This document shows positions 8,848 through 17,080 of a stretch of DNA of 64,000 nt, in pieces (the stretch's first letter is position 1; each line of letters starts with the position of its first letter). The stretch covers positions 49,258-113,257 of the forward strand of contig CAZTDX010000003.1 in assembly GCA_964612425.1 (NCBI GenBank), read 5' to 3'. The position numbers were made by a program, and so were the translations under genes. Under the pieces are notes generated by a model, which saw nothing but the letters and a program-made list of their open reading frames with translations, was not told the DNA's origin and did not search any database. The stretch comes from CAUJGP01 sp964612425. Lineage in GTDB: Bacteria; Bdellovibrionota; Bdellovibrionia; Bdellovibrionales; Bdellovibrionaceae.

Positions 8848-9108
8848 ATGGCAAAAAATAAATATCGTTCAGAATACACTGGTGACCACAACTTCGACTA
8901 CAAAGATCCAATGACATTGACTCGTTTTATTGGTGACGGAGGAAAACTAGTTCCTTCTCGAATTTCAAAACTTTCTATTTCACAACAAAAGCAAGTTGCT
9001 TCAGCTGTAAAAAAAGCACGTAATTTAGGATTGTTACCCACTGGAAATGATGCCTACGACTCCTTTTCAAGACCCGAGTCTATTTCTCCAGTTCCTTTTG
9101 AAGTTTAG
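8848..9108 (+). CDS. rpsR: Ribosomal protein S18, outside the rpsF-rpsR-rplI operon
   Basis: 86 residues containing the full S18 core: DYKDPMTLTRFIGDGGKLVPSRI, then SQQKQVASAVKKARNLGLLP. The N-terminus (KYRSEYTGDHNFDYKD) replaces the usual Arg-rich or Cys-containing start, and there is no Cys in the protein. A C-terminal tail of about 17 residues follows the LGLLP end. S18 binds S6 on the 30S platform, and its gene is usually next to rpsF; here it stands alone, divergent from rpmB. AAGGAAG lies 9 bases before the ATG. Confidence 0.9.
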   Translation: MAKNKYRSEYTGDHNFDYKDPMTLTRFIGDGGKLVPSRISKLSISQQKQVASAVKKARNLGLLPTGNDAYDSFSRPESISPVPFEV

Positions 9109-9116
9109 TTCTCATT

Positions 9117-9142
9117 TTTATTTGAATTTAAATTCAAATAAA
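9117..9142. repeat. Perfect 26-base palindrome just after rpsR
   Basis: Half-site TTTATTTGAATTT followed by its exact reverse complement, beginning 8 bases after the rpsR stop codon. It is followed at 9155 by a normal terminator, so it is not needed for termination. It could be a protein-binding site or an mRNA 3' stabilising structure. Confidence 0.7.
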
Positions 9143-9154
9143 TACTGACACTAT

Positions 9155-9196
9155 AAACCTCGGTTTAATATTTACCAAAACCGAGGTTTTTCTATT
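9155..9196 (+). terminator. Rho-independent terminator of rpsR
   Basis: 12-base perfect stem AAACCTCGGTTT (9155-9166) with AAACCGAGGTTT (9178-9189), an 11-base loop, then a T-rich tail. It lies 46 bases after the rpsR stop. Confidence 0.85.
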
Positions 9197-9351
9197 TATA
9201 TTCACTTCTTTATTAAATATTTATCCAAATCTAATCAGCCCCATTAATCTTTAGAGTCCTATTCTTAAGATAGAATTCTATGGCCATAGACTGTAATCAA
9301 TTGGCATTGAATATAATCTGATCTTGTTATGGCACTGCGATTGCTCTTTCA

Positions 9352-9365
9352 CCTCCAATAGGAGG
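9352..9365 (+). promoter_or_regulatory. Hairpin covering the ribosome-binding site of the small gene at 9373
   Basis: CCTCC (9352-9356), loop AATA, then GGAGG (9361-9365), which is also the Shine-Dalgarno of the ATG at 9373. The upstream CCTCC is exactly complementary to the ribosome-binding site, so the mRNA can hide it. This could work as a thermometer or translational switch, or simply lower expression. Confidence 0.5.
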
Positions 9366-9372
9366 AATTTTT

Positions 9373-9573
9373 ATGCAAAACTATCAATCAATTGAATTAA
9401 AATCACAACAACTCAGAGAGTTTGGACTCAACCCTAATCATTGGTTCCTTTTCAAAAAAGCAGAAAATCTTGCAAGCCTCATCAATATTGAAGATCCAGA
9501 ATTAGAATTTGAAGTAGATTATGAACTTAATAATCAAACAGCTCTTATTACTGAAATTAGATTTATTTTATAA
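9373..9573 (+). CDS. Small protein of unknown function
   Basis: 66 residues, soluble, Glu/Asn-rich and acidic, with no signal peptide or Cys. An excellent Shine-Dalgarno (TAGGAGGAAT) lies 7 bases upstream, which is the main reason to believe the gene. That site is preceded by its own complement, which could form a hairpin. The 3' end overlaps the convergent gene at 9568 by 6 bases. A TATAAT-like box occurs at 9312-9317, but no good -35 was found at the right distance. No family is recognised. Confidence 0.6.
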   Translation: MQNYQSIELKSQQLREFGLNPNHWFLFKKAENLASLINIEDPELEFEVDYELNNQTALITEIRFIL

Positions 9574-10164
9574 TGATTCACATCGAACAGAAAATAAACT
9601 TCTCCCAAAAGCGTCTTCAAAAGATAAGGATGAAGACTGAGGGAGTCGAGCAATAACTTCTCTCACAAAATTCTCCCATTCATTTTCAACTTTATAGCGT
9701 AAAATATTTTTTTTCAGCCCACAAAAAAGAGAGAGCTCTGCCCTACTATGCCAACCAAACATGGAAGGACCTGGATCAGGCGGCTTTTCTCCCCAGGCAA
9801 TCTTGACCATTAAGTTTAACGAATCTTGCAAAATTTTTTGCACACTTTCCTGTGAAACAATAAAGGGCGCACAATCAACGGATACATTTTGTAGGTCCCG
9901 CAATGCCACTTTAATAGTTTGGTAGAATTCAGAGCAGCCACCTAGAGTTTTCGACTGCTGACAATACTTGGCAGTTCGAGCCCATAAGCTACCCACTGTC
10001 CCCTTTAGAGTTGTTAACTTTCCAGACTGCGAGGCAAGAAATACTTCTAACTGAGAATCGCAAGCATTTTTAGGTGGATCACCCATCATTATAACGGCAA
10101 CAGCAATAAGTAAAACGGCCAAAATCAAAATTGGTTTAGGGAGGGATTGAAATTTATTTTTCAT
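9568..10164 (-). CDS. Hypothetical membrane-anchored or exported protein
   Basis: 198 residues. One N-terminal hydrophobic segment at about residues 11-28 (PILILAVLLIAVAVIMMG) follows a basic start, so the rest is probably periplasmic and either anchored or cleaved. The remainder has six Cys and several Trp and looks alpha-helical. No family is recognised. The ribosome-binding site before the ATG at 10164 is weak. The 3' end overlaps the small + strand gene by 6 bases. Confidence 0.55.
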   Translation of the reverse strand: MKNKFQSLPKPILILAVLLIAVAVIMMGDPPKNACDSQLEVFLASQSGKLTTLKGTVGSLWARTAKYCQQSKTLGGCSEFYQTIKVALRDLQNVSVDCAPFIVSQESVQKILQDSLNLMVKIAWGEKPPDPGPSMFGWHSRAELSLFCGLKKNILRYKVENEWENFVREVIARLPQSSSLSFEDAFGRSLFSVRCESL

Positions 10165-10233
10165 TTTCTAATTTGCCTCATTTATATCATTTTATAATAG
10201 ACCACTTTTATCGAGTTTTAGAAGATAATAAAT

Positions 10234-10262
10234 TTGACAACTTATAAAAGCTTCCATATTCT
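10234..10262 (+). promoter_or_regulatory. Sigma-70-type promoter of tRNA-Pro
   Basis: A -35 TTGACA (10234-10239), a 17-base spacer, and a -10 TATTCT (10257-10262), placed 15 bases before the tRNA. It is one of the best promoter matches in the window. Confidence 0.75.
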
Positions 10263-10277
10263 AATCGGATCCGACTG

Positions 10278-10354
<77 letters not shown>

Positions 10355-10441
10355 ATTTTTTCTCTCGAAAAAGTTGTTAAGACCTTAAAAACCCAAAATC
10401 ATCCACACAAATCTAAATTTAGGTGAGTCAAAAACAGAAAT

Positions 10442-10504
10442 CACTTCAGTATGAAGTGTTATTGAAACTGCCAAATCATCCCAACCGTTGGAGTTAACCC
10501 AACG
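10442..10504. repeat. Two adjacent inverted repeats between tRNA-Pro and the gene at 10583
   Basis: CACTTCA-GTA-TGAAGTG (10442-10458) and CGTTGG-(7 bases)-CCAACG (10486-10504). Both lie in the 228-base convergent gap. They may act as terminators for either side or mark a small structured RNA. Confidence 0.4.
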
Positions 10505-10582
10505 ACGCGGATAACGTGCGTTAATTCAATCAAAATTTATTTATCTGTCTTGAAAAAATTTTCTCTCCATTCCGAATTCATT

Positions 10583-10912
10583 TTATCGGATACAGATAAA
10601 AGAGGCTTCGTCGCCATTTTCAAGCTTTGCTAAAATTCCCATTTTAGGGAGCGAGCCAAGTTTATAATAAGGCGCTGACGTTGCACCAGAAGGAAGAGTT
10701 AAAGCTAAAGACTCAATTTGATTTTCTTTATCGACAAAATACGTGGCAGTAAAATTTTTAAGCGTGACAGTATTTATGTCAGTTTGATCATAAAACACCT
10801 TTGATTCTGTCGAGTGCGTGGATGCCTCACTCACCGTCAGCGTGCACTCAACAGCAAAACAATTTCCTTGAATTCCTAACCATACAGCAAATGCAATCAT
10901 TAAGTTTTTCAT
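10583..10912 (-). CDS. Small exported protein of unknown function
   Basis: 109 residues from the ATG at 10912, with GGGGAG upstream. A signal peptide (MKNLMIAFAVWLGIQGNCFA) precedes a mature domain starting VECTLTVSEAS. A Cys near each end (ECTLTV, SFICIR) could pair as a disulfide. The alternating pattern suggests a small beta-sandwich. The frame is open upstream to 10954, but that start would precede the signal peptide. No family is recognised. Confidence 0.6.
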   Translation of the reverse strand: MKNLMIAFAVWLGIQGNCFAVECTLTVSEASTHSTESKVFYDQTDINTVTLKNFTATYFVDKENQIESLALTLPSGATSAPYYKLGSLPKMGILAKLENGDEASFICIR

Positions 10913-11040
10913 AATACTCCCCCTGGATTTTAAGACTTGATCATTAAAGATCACGGTTATCTACTGAGAATTGGTTTGATCGGCAAGAAAAACCTTTTGT
11001 GTATTAATCAAAATGATCAAAACTCTGTTTAAAAAAGATG

Positions 11041-11676
11041 TTATGGGGAGGCGCTGGGAGTAATATTCTCATTTCTCTTGTATTTACCACTCTGATTTTT
11101 AATTCTAGAGAGTGTGGCTTCATTGATTCTTAAATACTTTGCGAATTGGTTTTGCGGTACTCGGTCAATCAAATTGGGAAAATTTTTAATAAAATAATTA
11201 TAGCGTTCAGTCGCATACTTGAGATCTATATTTTGTCTTACATCAGAAAGGTATATATATAAATGTTGGGATATGGCTAAATGTAAACGTGTCCAGGAAT
11301 GAGATTGCTTTGTCGAATCCATCAGTCTGCTATGATGAGTCACAAGCAAAGTTGTGTCTTCAAGCATTTGAATAAAATAAGTACTTTTTTCTTTTTTTAG
11401 TAAATTGCCATAAAGGCCTGTTATATTTCCCTCTACCCCAAAACCTGAAATCATTTCCTCGCCAGACTCTGATAGAAAATATGTTTTAGTTAATCCCGAT
11501 AAATTAAATCCAACCTTATCTGGGGAGTCGCCAGGCTTAAGAAAAAAGGTTCCTCGAGGATACTTTTCGAGTTTCACAAAATTTTTTATAATTAGTAAAT
11601 CATCAATGGATATTGGTGAAAGTGCGTTGAATTGTTTATGTAAACTCATCAGTCCTAACGTCAAATCATCGTTCAT
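11041..11676 (-). CDS. Crp/Fnr-family transcription regulator
   Basis: 211 residues. Residues 20-120 read as a cyclic-nucleotide-binding-like beta-roll (LEKYPRGTFFLKPGDSPDKVGFNLSGLTKTYF, then GEEMISGF). A long helix follows, and the C-terminal region ends in a helix-turn-helix (VPQNQFAKYLRINEATLSRIKN). There is no Fnr Cys cluster, and the canonical cAMP-contact residues are not evident, so the ligand is unknown. The pattern resembles the Crp-like regulators that control stress or growth in many bacteria. The Shine-Dalgarno is weak. The gene follows, by about 15 bases, the small gene ending at 11692. Confidence 0.75.
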   Translation of the reverse strand: MNDDLTLGLMSLHKQFNALSPISIDDLLIIKNFVKLEKYPRGTFFLKPGDSPDKVGFNLSGLTKTYFLSESGEEMISGFGVEGNITGLYGNLLKKEKSTYFIQMLEDTTLLVTHHSRLMDSTKQSHSWTRLHLAISQHLYIYLSDVRQNIDLKYATERYNYFIKNFPNLIDRVPQNQFAKYLRINEATLSRIKNQSGKYKRNENITPSASP

Positions 11677-11691
11677 GAGACCATTGTGGAG

Positions 11692-11898
11692 CTATATTAG
11701 CTTTTTATCAATCCACTGCCCATTAATATGCTTAGCGTCGCACTTAATACAGTATTCATACTCTTCCATAAAACCTAAATAATGTCGCATTTCATGATGA
11801 CAGCGATCTTCATGCGGTAAACCATCTGTTATAGTTTGATAAGACTGAGACCATAACTTTAAAACTCGATCTAACTCTTGCATTTGCTCGTCAGTCAT
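11692..11898 (-). CDS. Small Cys/His-rich protein
   Basis: 68 residues from the ATG at 11898 with AAGGAG 7 bases upstream. The frame is open further to 12018, but without a supported start. The sequence has HEDRCHHEMRH at residues 26-36 and CIKCDAKH near residues 49-56, a spacing that could hold a metal ion, probably zinc. It has no signal peptide. It is probably co-transcribed with the downstream Crp/Fnr-type regulator (gap 15 bases). The function is unknown. Confidence 0.6.
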   Translation of the reverse strand: MTDEQMQELDRVLKLWSQSYQTITDGLPHEDRCHHEMRHYLGFMEEYEYCIKCDAKHINGQWIDKKLI

Positions 11899-12157
11899 TG
11901 AAAAACTCCTTCTTATAAAAAGTAGCCGAAAAGCCAAATAAATTAAATTTGTATACTTTAGAGATTTTCTGCCAAAAGTGTGCCAGACTTTGTTACTTAA
12001 CGAGACGAAATTATACAATCACTGGGATATTCAGAGCCCTTAAAATGAATTTAAGCTATGTCCAACATTTTTCCGATGACAACAATTGACACTGATATTT
12101 TTGAACTGATACTTGAAGTAGGTGTTCACAGATCACAATTAAAGGAAGGGCTCTCGG

Positions 12158-12964
12158 ATGGTGCCATCAAAAAAGAAGTTTTCTGTAGTTTTGATGGCTT
12201 TATTTATTTTTAGATCGCAAACGCAAGCGAGTGAAATACCACCCGATAACTCCACCCTCATTGAAAAGGGTCAAGCGGAGCAAACTGAACTTCAACAAAT
12301 TTTTAAATTACTGGTTTGGAATATACAAAAAGCAGAGTCGGGTGAAAAATGGCAAAGTGATTTTCAAAAACTTGCCTCTCAAAATGACGTTTTATTATTG
12401 CAAGAAGGCTATCTCAACTCCATTTATGAAAAAACGGTCAATACAATCACTCGCTTTCTTTGGTTATTTGCTACAAGTTTTATTTATCAAGGCCATGAAA
12501 CTGGGGTTGTTATCGGGACAAAAATCAAACCCATAAAAACCCAATGGCTAAGAAGCCCGGGACGAGAACCCCTATTAAATTCACCAAAGATGGCTATAAT
12601 TTCAAAATTTAACTTAGCCCAATCACATTTGAAACTTCTTGTTGCCAATATTCACGGAATTAATTTTGTTAGCAACAATACCTTTTACGAGCATATCTCA
12701 CAAGTCATATCGGCTTTAGAAACTCATCAAGGGCCAATCATTTTTGCTGGTGATTTTAATACCTGGAATACGGGACGTTTAAATTATCTAAAAGAACAAT
12801 GCGAACGCTTAGGGTTAAGTGCCGTGAAGTTTAACGAAGACCCTCGTTATCTGCCATTAGATCATATTTATTATCGCAATCTGAAGCCACAGGAAGCTAA
12901 AGTGCTCTCTTCCATCAATTCATCAGATCATTATCCGCTGACTATAACTTTTTCTTCAAATTAA
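12158..12964 (+). CDS. Exported endonuclease/exonuclease/phosphatase-family protein
   Basis: 268 residues. A signal peptide (basic start, then VVLMALFIFRSQTQAS) is followed by an EEP fold: WNIQKA (Asn of the first motif), LLLQEGYL (metal-binding Glu), GDFNTWN (Asp/Asn) and SSDHYPL (catalytic Asp-His). These are the landmark motifs of the DNase I/sphingomyelinase superfamily. The length fits a bare catalytic domain. The exported form suggests digestion of external nucleic acid or phospholipid, which would suit a predator, but the substrate is not determined. AAGGAAGG precedes the ATG. Confidence 0.8.
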   Translation: MVPSKKKFSVVLMALFIFRSQTQASEIPPDNSTLIEKGQAEQTELQQIFKLLVWNIQKAESGEKWQSDFQKLASQNDVLLLQEGYLNSIYEKTVNTITRFLWLFATSFIYQGHETGVVIGTKIKPIKTQWLRSPGREPLLNSPKMAIISKFNLAQSHLKLLVANIHGINFVSNNTFYEHISQVISALETHQGPIIFAGDFNTWNTGRLNYLKEQCERLGLSAVKFNEDPRYLPLDHIYYRNLKPQEAKVLSSINSSDHYPLTITFSSN

Positions 12965-12991
12965 TTGTGTTTGATGACTTTTCATCACTTT

Positions 12992-14908
12992 CTAAGCATA
13001 GGATCTTAAAAAGAACCCTTGAATATAATTATTGAGTTGATGAAATTGCACACCTGCAATTTCCTTTTCATCAGTCCATACAATCCTTGCAGCCACTTCA
13101 ATTTGCTCTTTACCATCTCGGCTCGTAAAAACAAAACTCACGGTCTCATTCACATCAACTCTTTTGCCACTAAATGCAAAGGCTAAACCACCTTTGGAAA
13201 TATTCTTTAATTGAGCTGTAAACTGACCTTGTTTAGTTTTGACAAGTATCGAATCAGAAACTGAAAGTCGGGTAGAAAATCTCATATCGAATTCACTCCG
13301 CGCATTTTCAACAGAATTGGAACTATTCGAGCGCAGAAGGGCCCACAGTACAAGCGGGAGCATCAGTAAGACAATCACCGGAAGCACATCAGGACCAGGA
13401 TTTCCAGTTCCTCCACTTCCATTTCCTTTTATTATTGATCGCACAACTTGAATGGTTCCACACCCACCGGCACCCTTTTTGCCAGAATCATCGGATGAGC
13501 CCGAAGCATCTTCAGAGGCGATGGATCGGTCTGGAGCAACGGCCGTATAACTTGGAATTACACTTTGAGCAGTGCTTAAATTTTTAGAAGATCTCAGTGC
13601 GGCTAAGACATCGACGCGACCGCTCGTATAAATTTTTTGTGAATAGGACTCTGACGTATGGACAGAATTTAAAATTAATTCCTTCAACTGGTAGCCACTG
13701 AGGTTTGGTGACTCTCTCAGTAACAAGGCTCCAACTCCTGCAACAAAGGGTGACGCCATTGAAGTTCCGCTCGAGTAGCCATATAAATTTTGTGGATAAA
13801 GACTTGCAATAGATACGCCAGGTGCTGATAAATGGACCGATTGCACTCCGTAATTTGAGAATTGAGCCAATTGATCGTAACTATTACTCGCAGCCACGGC
13901 GACTAATCCCGGTATAGTAAGACTGGCTGGAAATATTGGTGATAAATCATTATTGTTTGTTGAGTTCCCTGCAGCAGTTACAATAAATATTCCTTTTTCG
14001 TAAGCTCTTGTGAGTGCATCATGCAAAGCTCTACTATAAGTATCACCTCCCCAAGAGGCATTAATAATATTAGCTCCATTATTAATAGCATAATCAATAG
14101 CTTGAATGGCGCTTGCGGTGTCACCTGATCCATCAGCTCCTAAAAATTTTAGCGGCATGACTTTTATTTTTGATTGAACCACTGGATACTGAAAAATATC
14201 AAAACTCAAACCAACGACAATTCCAGAAACATGGGTGCCGTGCCCCTCATCATCAAGTGGCCGACGATTGTTTGAAAAGAAATTCCATCCGTGCACATCA
14301 TCCACAAATCCATTATTATCATCATCAATTCCGTTTTCTGGTATTTCGTTGGCGTTACTCCATAATGCATCAGCCTGTACTAAGATATTATGATTATAAT
14401 CAACACCCGTATCGATGACAGCAACCACTGGTGTTAAAGTAGAACTAGGTGCCATCTCGGACCACGCAGTATTAACTCCTGTATTAAGCCTCGACTGAGA
14501 GTAGGATCCGGTACTATAACTTTCAACAGAAGAGTACATTTGCTCAAAAGACAGAGGTTGAATTTGATTGGTTGGCTCGTCAACTTTGTGGAGTTTAAAA
14601 TTGGGTTCTACATATAAAACTTCTGAGTCCTGAGAGATGTCCTTTATCGCAGTAGATAGGTCCTGCCCAGCTGGAACCTTGATGAGGTGCATTTGCATTT
14701 TTCCTAACGAGGCTTTAAGTGAGTATCCTTTTTGGCCAATCTTTCCAAAAAATTTCTTTGATCCGGGTGTTAAAAAATGAGCTTTCGTTTTCACAATCAA
14801 CTCACCTTCAACAGTTTCGCTCGCACTTAAAGAGGAATGAGTCAAGAAAAGAACCATGTAAATTAAAATAGAAATCCACTTTAAAGGTCTATGTAGAAAA
14901 ACGTTCAT
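12992..14908 (-). CDS. Subtilisin-like serine protease with transmembrane segment and C-terminal PilZ domain
   Basis: 638 residues. Order: signal peptide (1-30), an I9-like propeptide region (about 32-108), and an S8 peptidase domain (about 125-440) with Asp166 (VIDTGVD), His223 (GHGTHVSG), oxyanion Asn315 (AAGNS) and Ser383 (GTSMASP). A Ser/Gly-rich linker and one membrane segment (about 508-525, VLPVIVLLMLPLVLWALL) follow. The C-terminal PilZ domain (about 541-632) has both c-di-GMP motifs, RxxxR (543-547) and NxSxGG (569-574). A cytoplasmic c-di-GMP sensor therefore appears fused to a periplasmic protease. No frameshift is seen; the frame is continuous. GGAGGG supports the start. It lies beside the motor-like cluster that also contains a PilZ protein. 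Confidence 0.9.
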   Translation of the reverse strand: MNVFLHRPLKWISILIYMVLFLTHSSLSASETVEGELIVKTKAHFLTPGSKKFFGKIGQKGYSLKASLGKMQMHLIKVPAGQDLSTAIKDISQDSEVLYVEPNFKLHKVDEPTNQIQPLSFEQMYSSVESYSTGSYSQSRLNTGVNTAWSEMAPSSTLTPVVAVIDTGVDYNHNILVQADALWSNANEIPENGIDDDNNGFVDDVHGWNFFSNNRRPLDDEGHGTHVSGIVVGLSFDIFQYPVVQSKIKVMPLKFLGADGSGDTASAIQAIDYAINNGANIINASWGGDTYSRALHDALTRAYEKGIFIVTAAGNSTNNNDLSPIFPASLTIPGLVAVAASNSYDQLAQFSNYGVQSVHLSAPGVSIASLYPQNLYGYSSGTSMASPFVAGVGALLLRESPNLSGYQLKELILNSVHTSESYSQKIYTSGRVDVLAALRSSKNLSTAQSVIPSYTAVAPDRSIASEDASGSSDDSGKKGAGGCGTIQVVRSIIKGNGSGGTGNPGPDVLPVIVLLMLPLVLWALLRSNSSNSVENARSEFDMRFSTRLSVSDSILVKTKQGQFTAQLKNISKGGLAFAFSGKRVDVNETVSFVFTSRDGKEQIEVAARIVWTDEKEIAGVQFHQLNNYIQGFFLRSYA

Positions 14909-15157
14909 GATCTGAAGCCCTCCAGCATCTAAAATTATATCGGATTTTTTTTAAAATTAGTTGTATTGAGTTAAGACCAATTTTTTAATTAAGCGTAACA
15001 GTTTCAAATGATTGATTTTTTCTACGTCTAGATTTTAATCTATTTAAAAAAAATTAATTTACTTGTTTCATTTTAGGATGATATTGAATACTTAGTAGCA
15101 AGCTTAAACTCCCACCTAACAATACGGATCTCGATAAAGGTCTGGCAGGAGTCAATC

Positions 15158-15631
15158 ATGAAAAAAGTGAATTTGATTTCATTAATTTCCACAACTTTAA
15201 TTTTAACTTTTAGTAGTCTTCAATCAAGCGCCACTAATTTTGGAATAGGAGCTGTCATTGGTGAACCAACTGGCGTTTCAGCAAAGATGTGGCTAGATCG
15301 AACTCATGCTATCGATGGAGCCTTTGCTTGGAGTTTAAGTGGCCCTAATGCCATCCACATTCAAAGTGATTATCTTATTCATGAACTTAGATTTTTTTCA
15401 ATTGGTAAGCGCCCCATTAATTTATACTACGGTGCTGGTGGAAGACTTTCGAGCTATAGTGGAAAAAATAAAACGGGTTTAGGGATTGGAGCCAGAGCTC
15501 CGCTCGGACTCAGTTATCAATTTAAAAGTCCTGCTGTTGAACTCTTTGCAGAGTTAGGAGCGGTACTTGAATTAAGTCCTAGCACAGCATTTCAACTTGG
15601 TTTAGGCTTAGGCGGTCGATTTTATTTTTAA
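15158..15631 (+). CDS. Small outer-membrane beta-barrel protein (OmpX-sized)
   Basis: 157 residues with a signal peptide (1-25, ends SSAT) and an eight-strand-sized barrel: GIGAVIGEPTGVSAKMWLD, later LYYGAGGR, and a final strand GLGLGGRFYF ending in Phe. The GEPTG-SAK-W start resembles the DUF3996/BAPKO_0422-like small barrels; this is recalled from motif appearance, not searched. AGGAG precedes the ATG. It is the first gene of the + strand run that leads into the vWA and motor-like genes, but a 349-base gap separates it from them. Confidence 0.65.
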   Translation: MKKVNLISLISTTLILTFSSLQSSATNFGIGAVIGEPTGVSAKMWLDRTHAIDGAFAWSLSGPNAIHIQSDYLIHELRFFSIGKRPINLYYGAGGRLSSYSGKNKTGLGIGARAPLGLSYQFKSPAVELFAELGAVLELSPSTAFQLGLGLGGRFYF

Positions 15632-15980
15632 GTAGAGTCTTCTTTACAGAATCTAAAAGACCCACATTATTTAATATATTTTCAATCCGTAAAATTTTTC
15701 TACAAAATAAATTACATTATTAAATTATCATTTTTTTGAAAAAGTAATTTCACATTTCTTTGAAGATATTTTTTACGTCTGAAAAATATTTTTTCTGTGC
15801 AATTTAACTTACAAACAATAAAATCAAATACTTAACCCGCCTCAATGTAAAACGATACTTGCAATAAATAAAGTAAATCAGTCACTTATTCATCGAGTTG
15901 TGATTTCAAATTAGAATTTCGTAAACTGTATCCATACTTAGAAAGCAATTATGACGAGAGCTTCTAAGATGGAGGAATCG
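15632..15980. other. AT-rich intergenic region, no gene seen
   Basis: 349 bases of AT-rich sequence between the barrel gene and the vWA lipoprotein gene. No convincing reading frame, strong terminator or promoter was found. The last bases hold the ribosome-binding site of the next gene (GGAGG at about 15971). Confidence 0.6.
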
Positions 15981-17051
15981 ATGAAAAAAATAATAACTCT
16001 GCTTTTGGCTATAGGATGGCTCGTACTTAGTGCTTGCGAGACTAAGAAAGCAAAAAATTTCTCTATACTTGCTGACGCCAATGTTTATGCTCAAGACGGT
16101 ATTTATGAGCCACGAAAAATTGATGTTTTATGGATTATCGATAACTCCGGGTCTATGCAAACTTCTCAAGAAAAACTCGTAGCAAATTTTCAATCGTTTA
16201 TAGAAAAATTTCGAACATTAAAATTTGATTACCATATAGCTGTTGGATCAACAGACAGTTGGAAAACTCTCTTTGATTCGAGTAAACCCAATTGGGGACT
16301 GAGAGATGGTGATTGGAACGCGCCAACGCCAGTACATTCAGGAGTTTTTGTCATAGATAAAAACACACCAAATATTGTAGATTCGTTTGTAACGAACGCA
16401 AGTCTCGGAGCACACCCCTTTGGAGATGAACGAGCATTTCAATCATTTTACGCTACATTAACAAATCCTAATAATGCAAGCTTTCGAAGAAGTGATGCCT
16501 TTTTAGCAGTTATTATTCTCAGTGATGAAGATGACTTTAGTAGTGATACTAAAGATTGGTTGAGAAACGACTACAGTGATCCACGACTTCACTCTGTCCA
16601 AAAATATATTGATTTTCTCGATAGCTATACCGGGAGAATAAGCCAAGATTTACCTCCAAACTATTCTGTTTCGGCAATAACCATTGAAGATGATGCCTGT
16701 AAGACGGAACTTTCTACTGATGGTTTTTTAGAGAGAATACAAGGAAACCGATATATGGAAATTGCTTCACTTACGGGTGGTTCCATTGGAAGTTTGTGTG
16801 ACCCTTTTGATACGACTTTAAGTAATATTTCTGATTCGATAGTGAACTACACTTCAGTTTTTCCGCTCACACGAGTTCCAAAAGTTGAAACAATTGTTGT
16901 TCATGTCAATGGTGAACTAATCCCCAATGATGAAGACAATGGATGGACGTATAGAGATAAGGACAACAGTATTTGGTTTCATGGTACAAGCACACCACCG
17001 TCTGGTGCCAGCATTAGAATTGATTTCGATCCCGTGGGTATAAAACTCTAA
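15981..17051 (+). CDS. von Willebrand factor A domain lipoprotein
   Basis: 356 residues from the ATG at 15981 with GGAGG 5 bases upstream. The N-terminus is a lipoprotein signal with lipobox LSAC (Cys about residue 19). A vWA fold follows with the MIDAS motif DNSGSM near residues 54-59 and a later acidic LSDEDDF strand end. The vWA domain (about 46-290) binds divalent metal and protein partners. The C-terminal part (VPKVETIVVHVNGELI) looks like a beta domain. It is followed after 29 bases by the GYF-PilZ gene, so it probably belongs with the motor-like module as a surface or periplasmic adhesion component. Confidence 0.8.
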   Translation: MKKIITLLLAIGWLVLSACETKKAKNFSILADANVYAQDGIYEPRKIDVLWIIDNSGSMQTSQEKLVANFQSFIEKFRTLKFDYHIAVGSTDSWKTLFDSSKPNWGLRDGDWNAPTPVHSGVFVIDKNTPNIVDSFVTNASLGAHPFGDERAFQSFYATLTNPNNASFRRSDAFLAVIILSDEDDFSSDTKDWLRNDYSDPRLHSVQKYIDFLDSYTGRISQDLPPNYSVSAITIEDDACKTELSTDGFLERIQGNRYMEIASLTGGSIGSLCDPFDTTLSNISDSIVNYTSVFPLTRVPKVETIVVHVNGELIPNDEDNGWTYRDKDNSIWFHGTSTPPSGASIRIDFDPVGIKL

Positions 17052-17080
17052 TATAAGAAGACAATGAAAGAGGAGCATTT

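Noticed and set aside
9312..9317. TATAAT box before the small gene at 9373
   Set aside because: No -35 element at 16-18 bases, so not listed as a promoter.
12972..12987. Short inverted repeat TGATGA-CTTT-TCATCA between convergent genes
   Set aside because: Six-pair AT-rich stem without a T-run; too weak to call a terminator.
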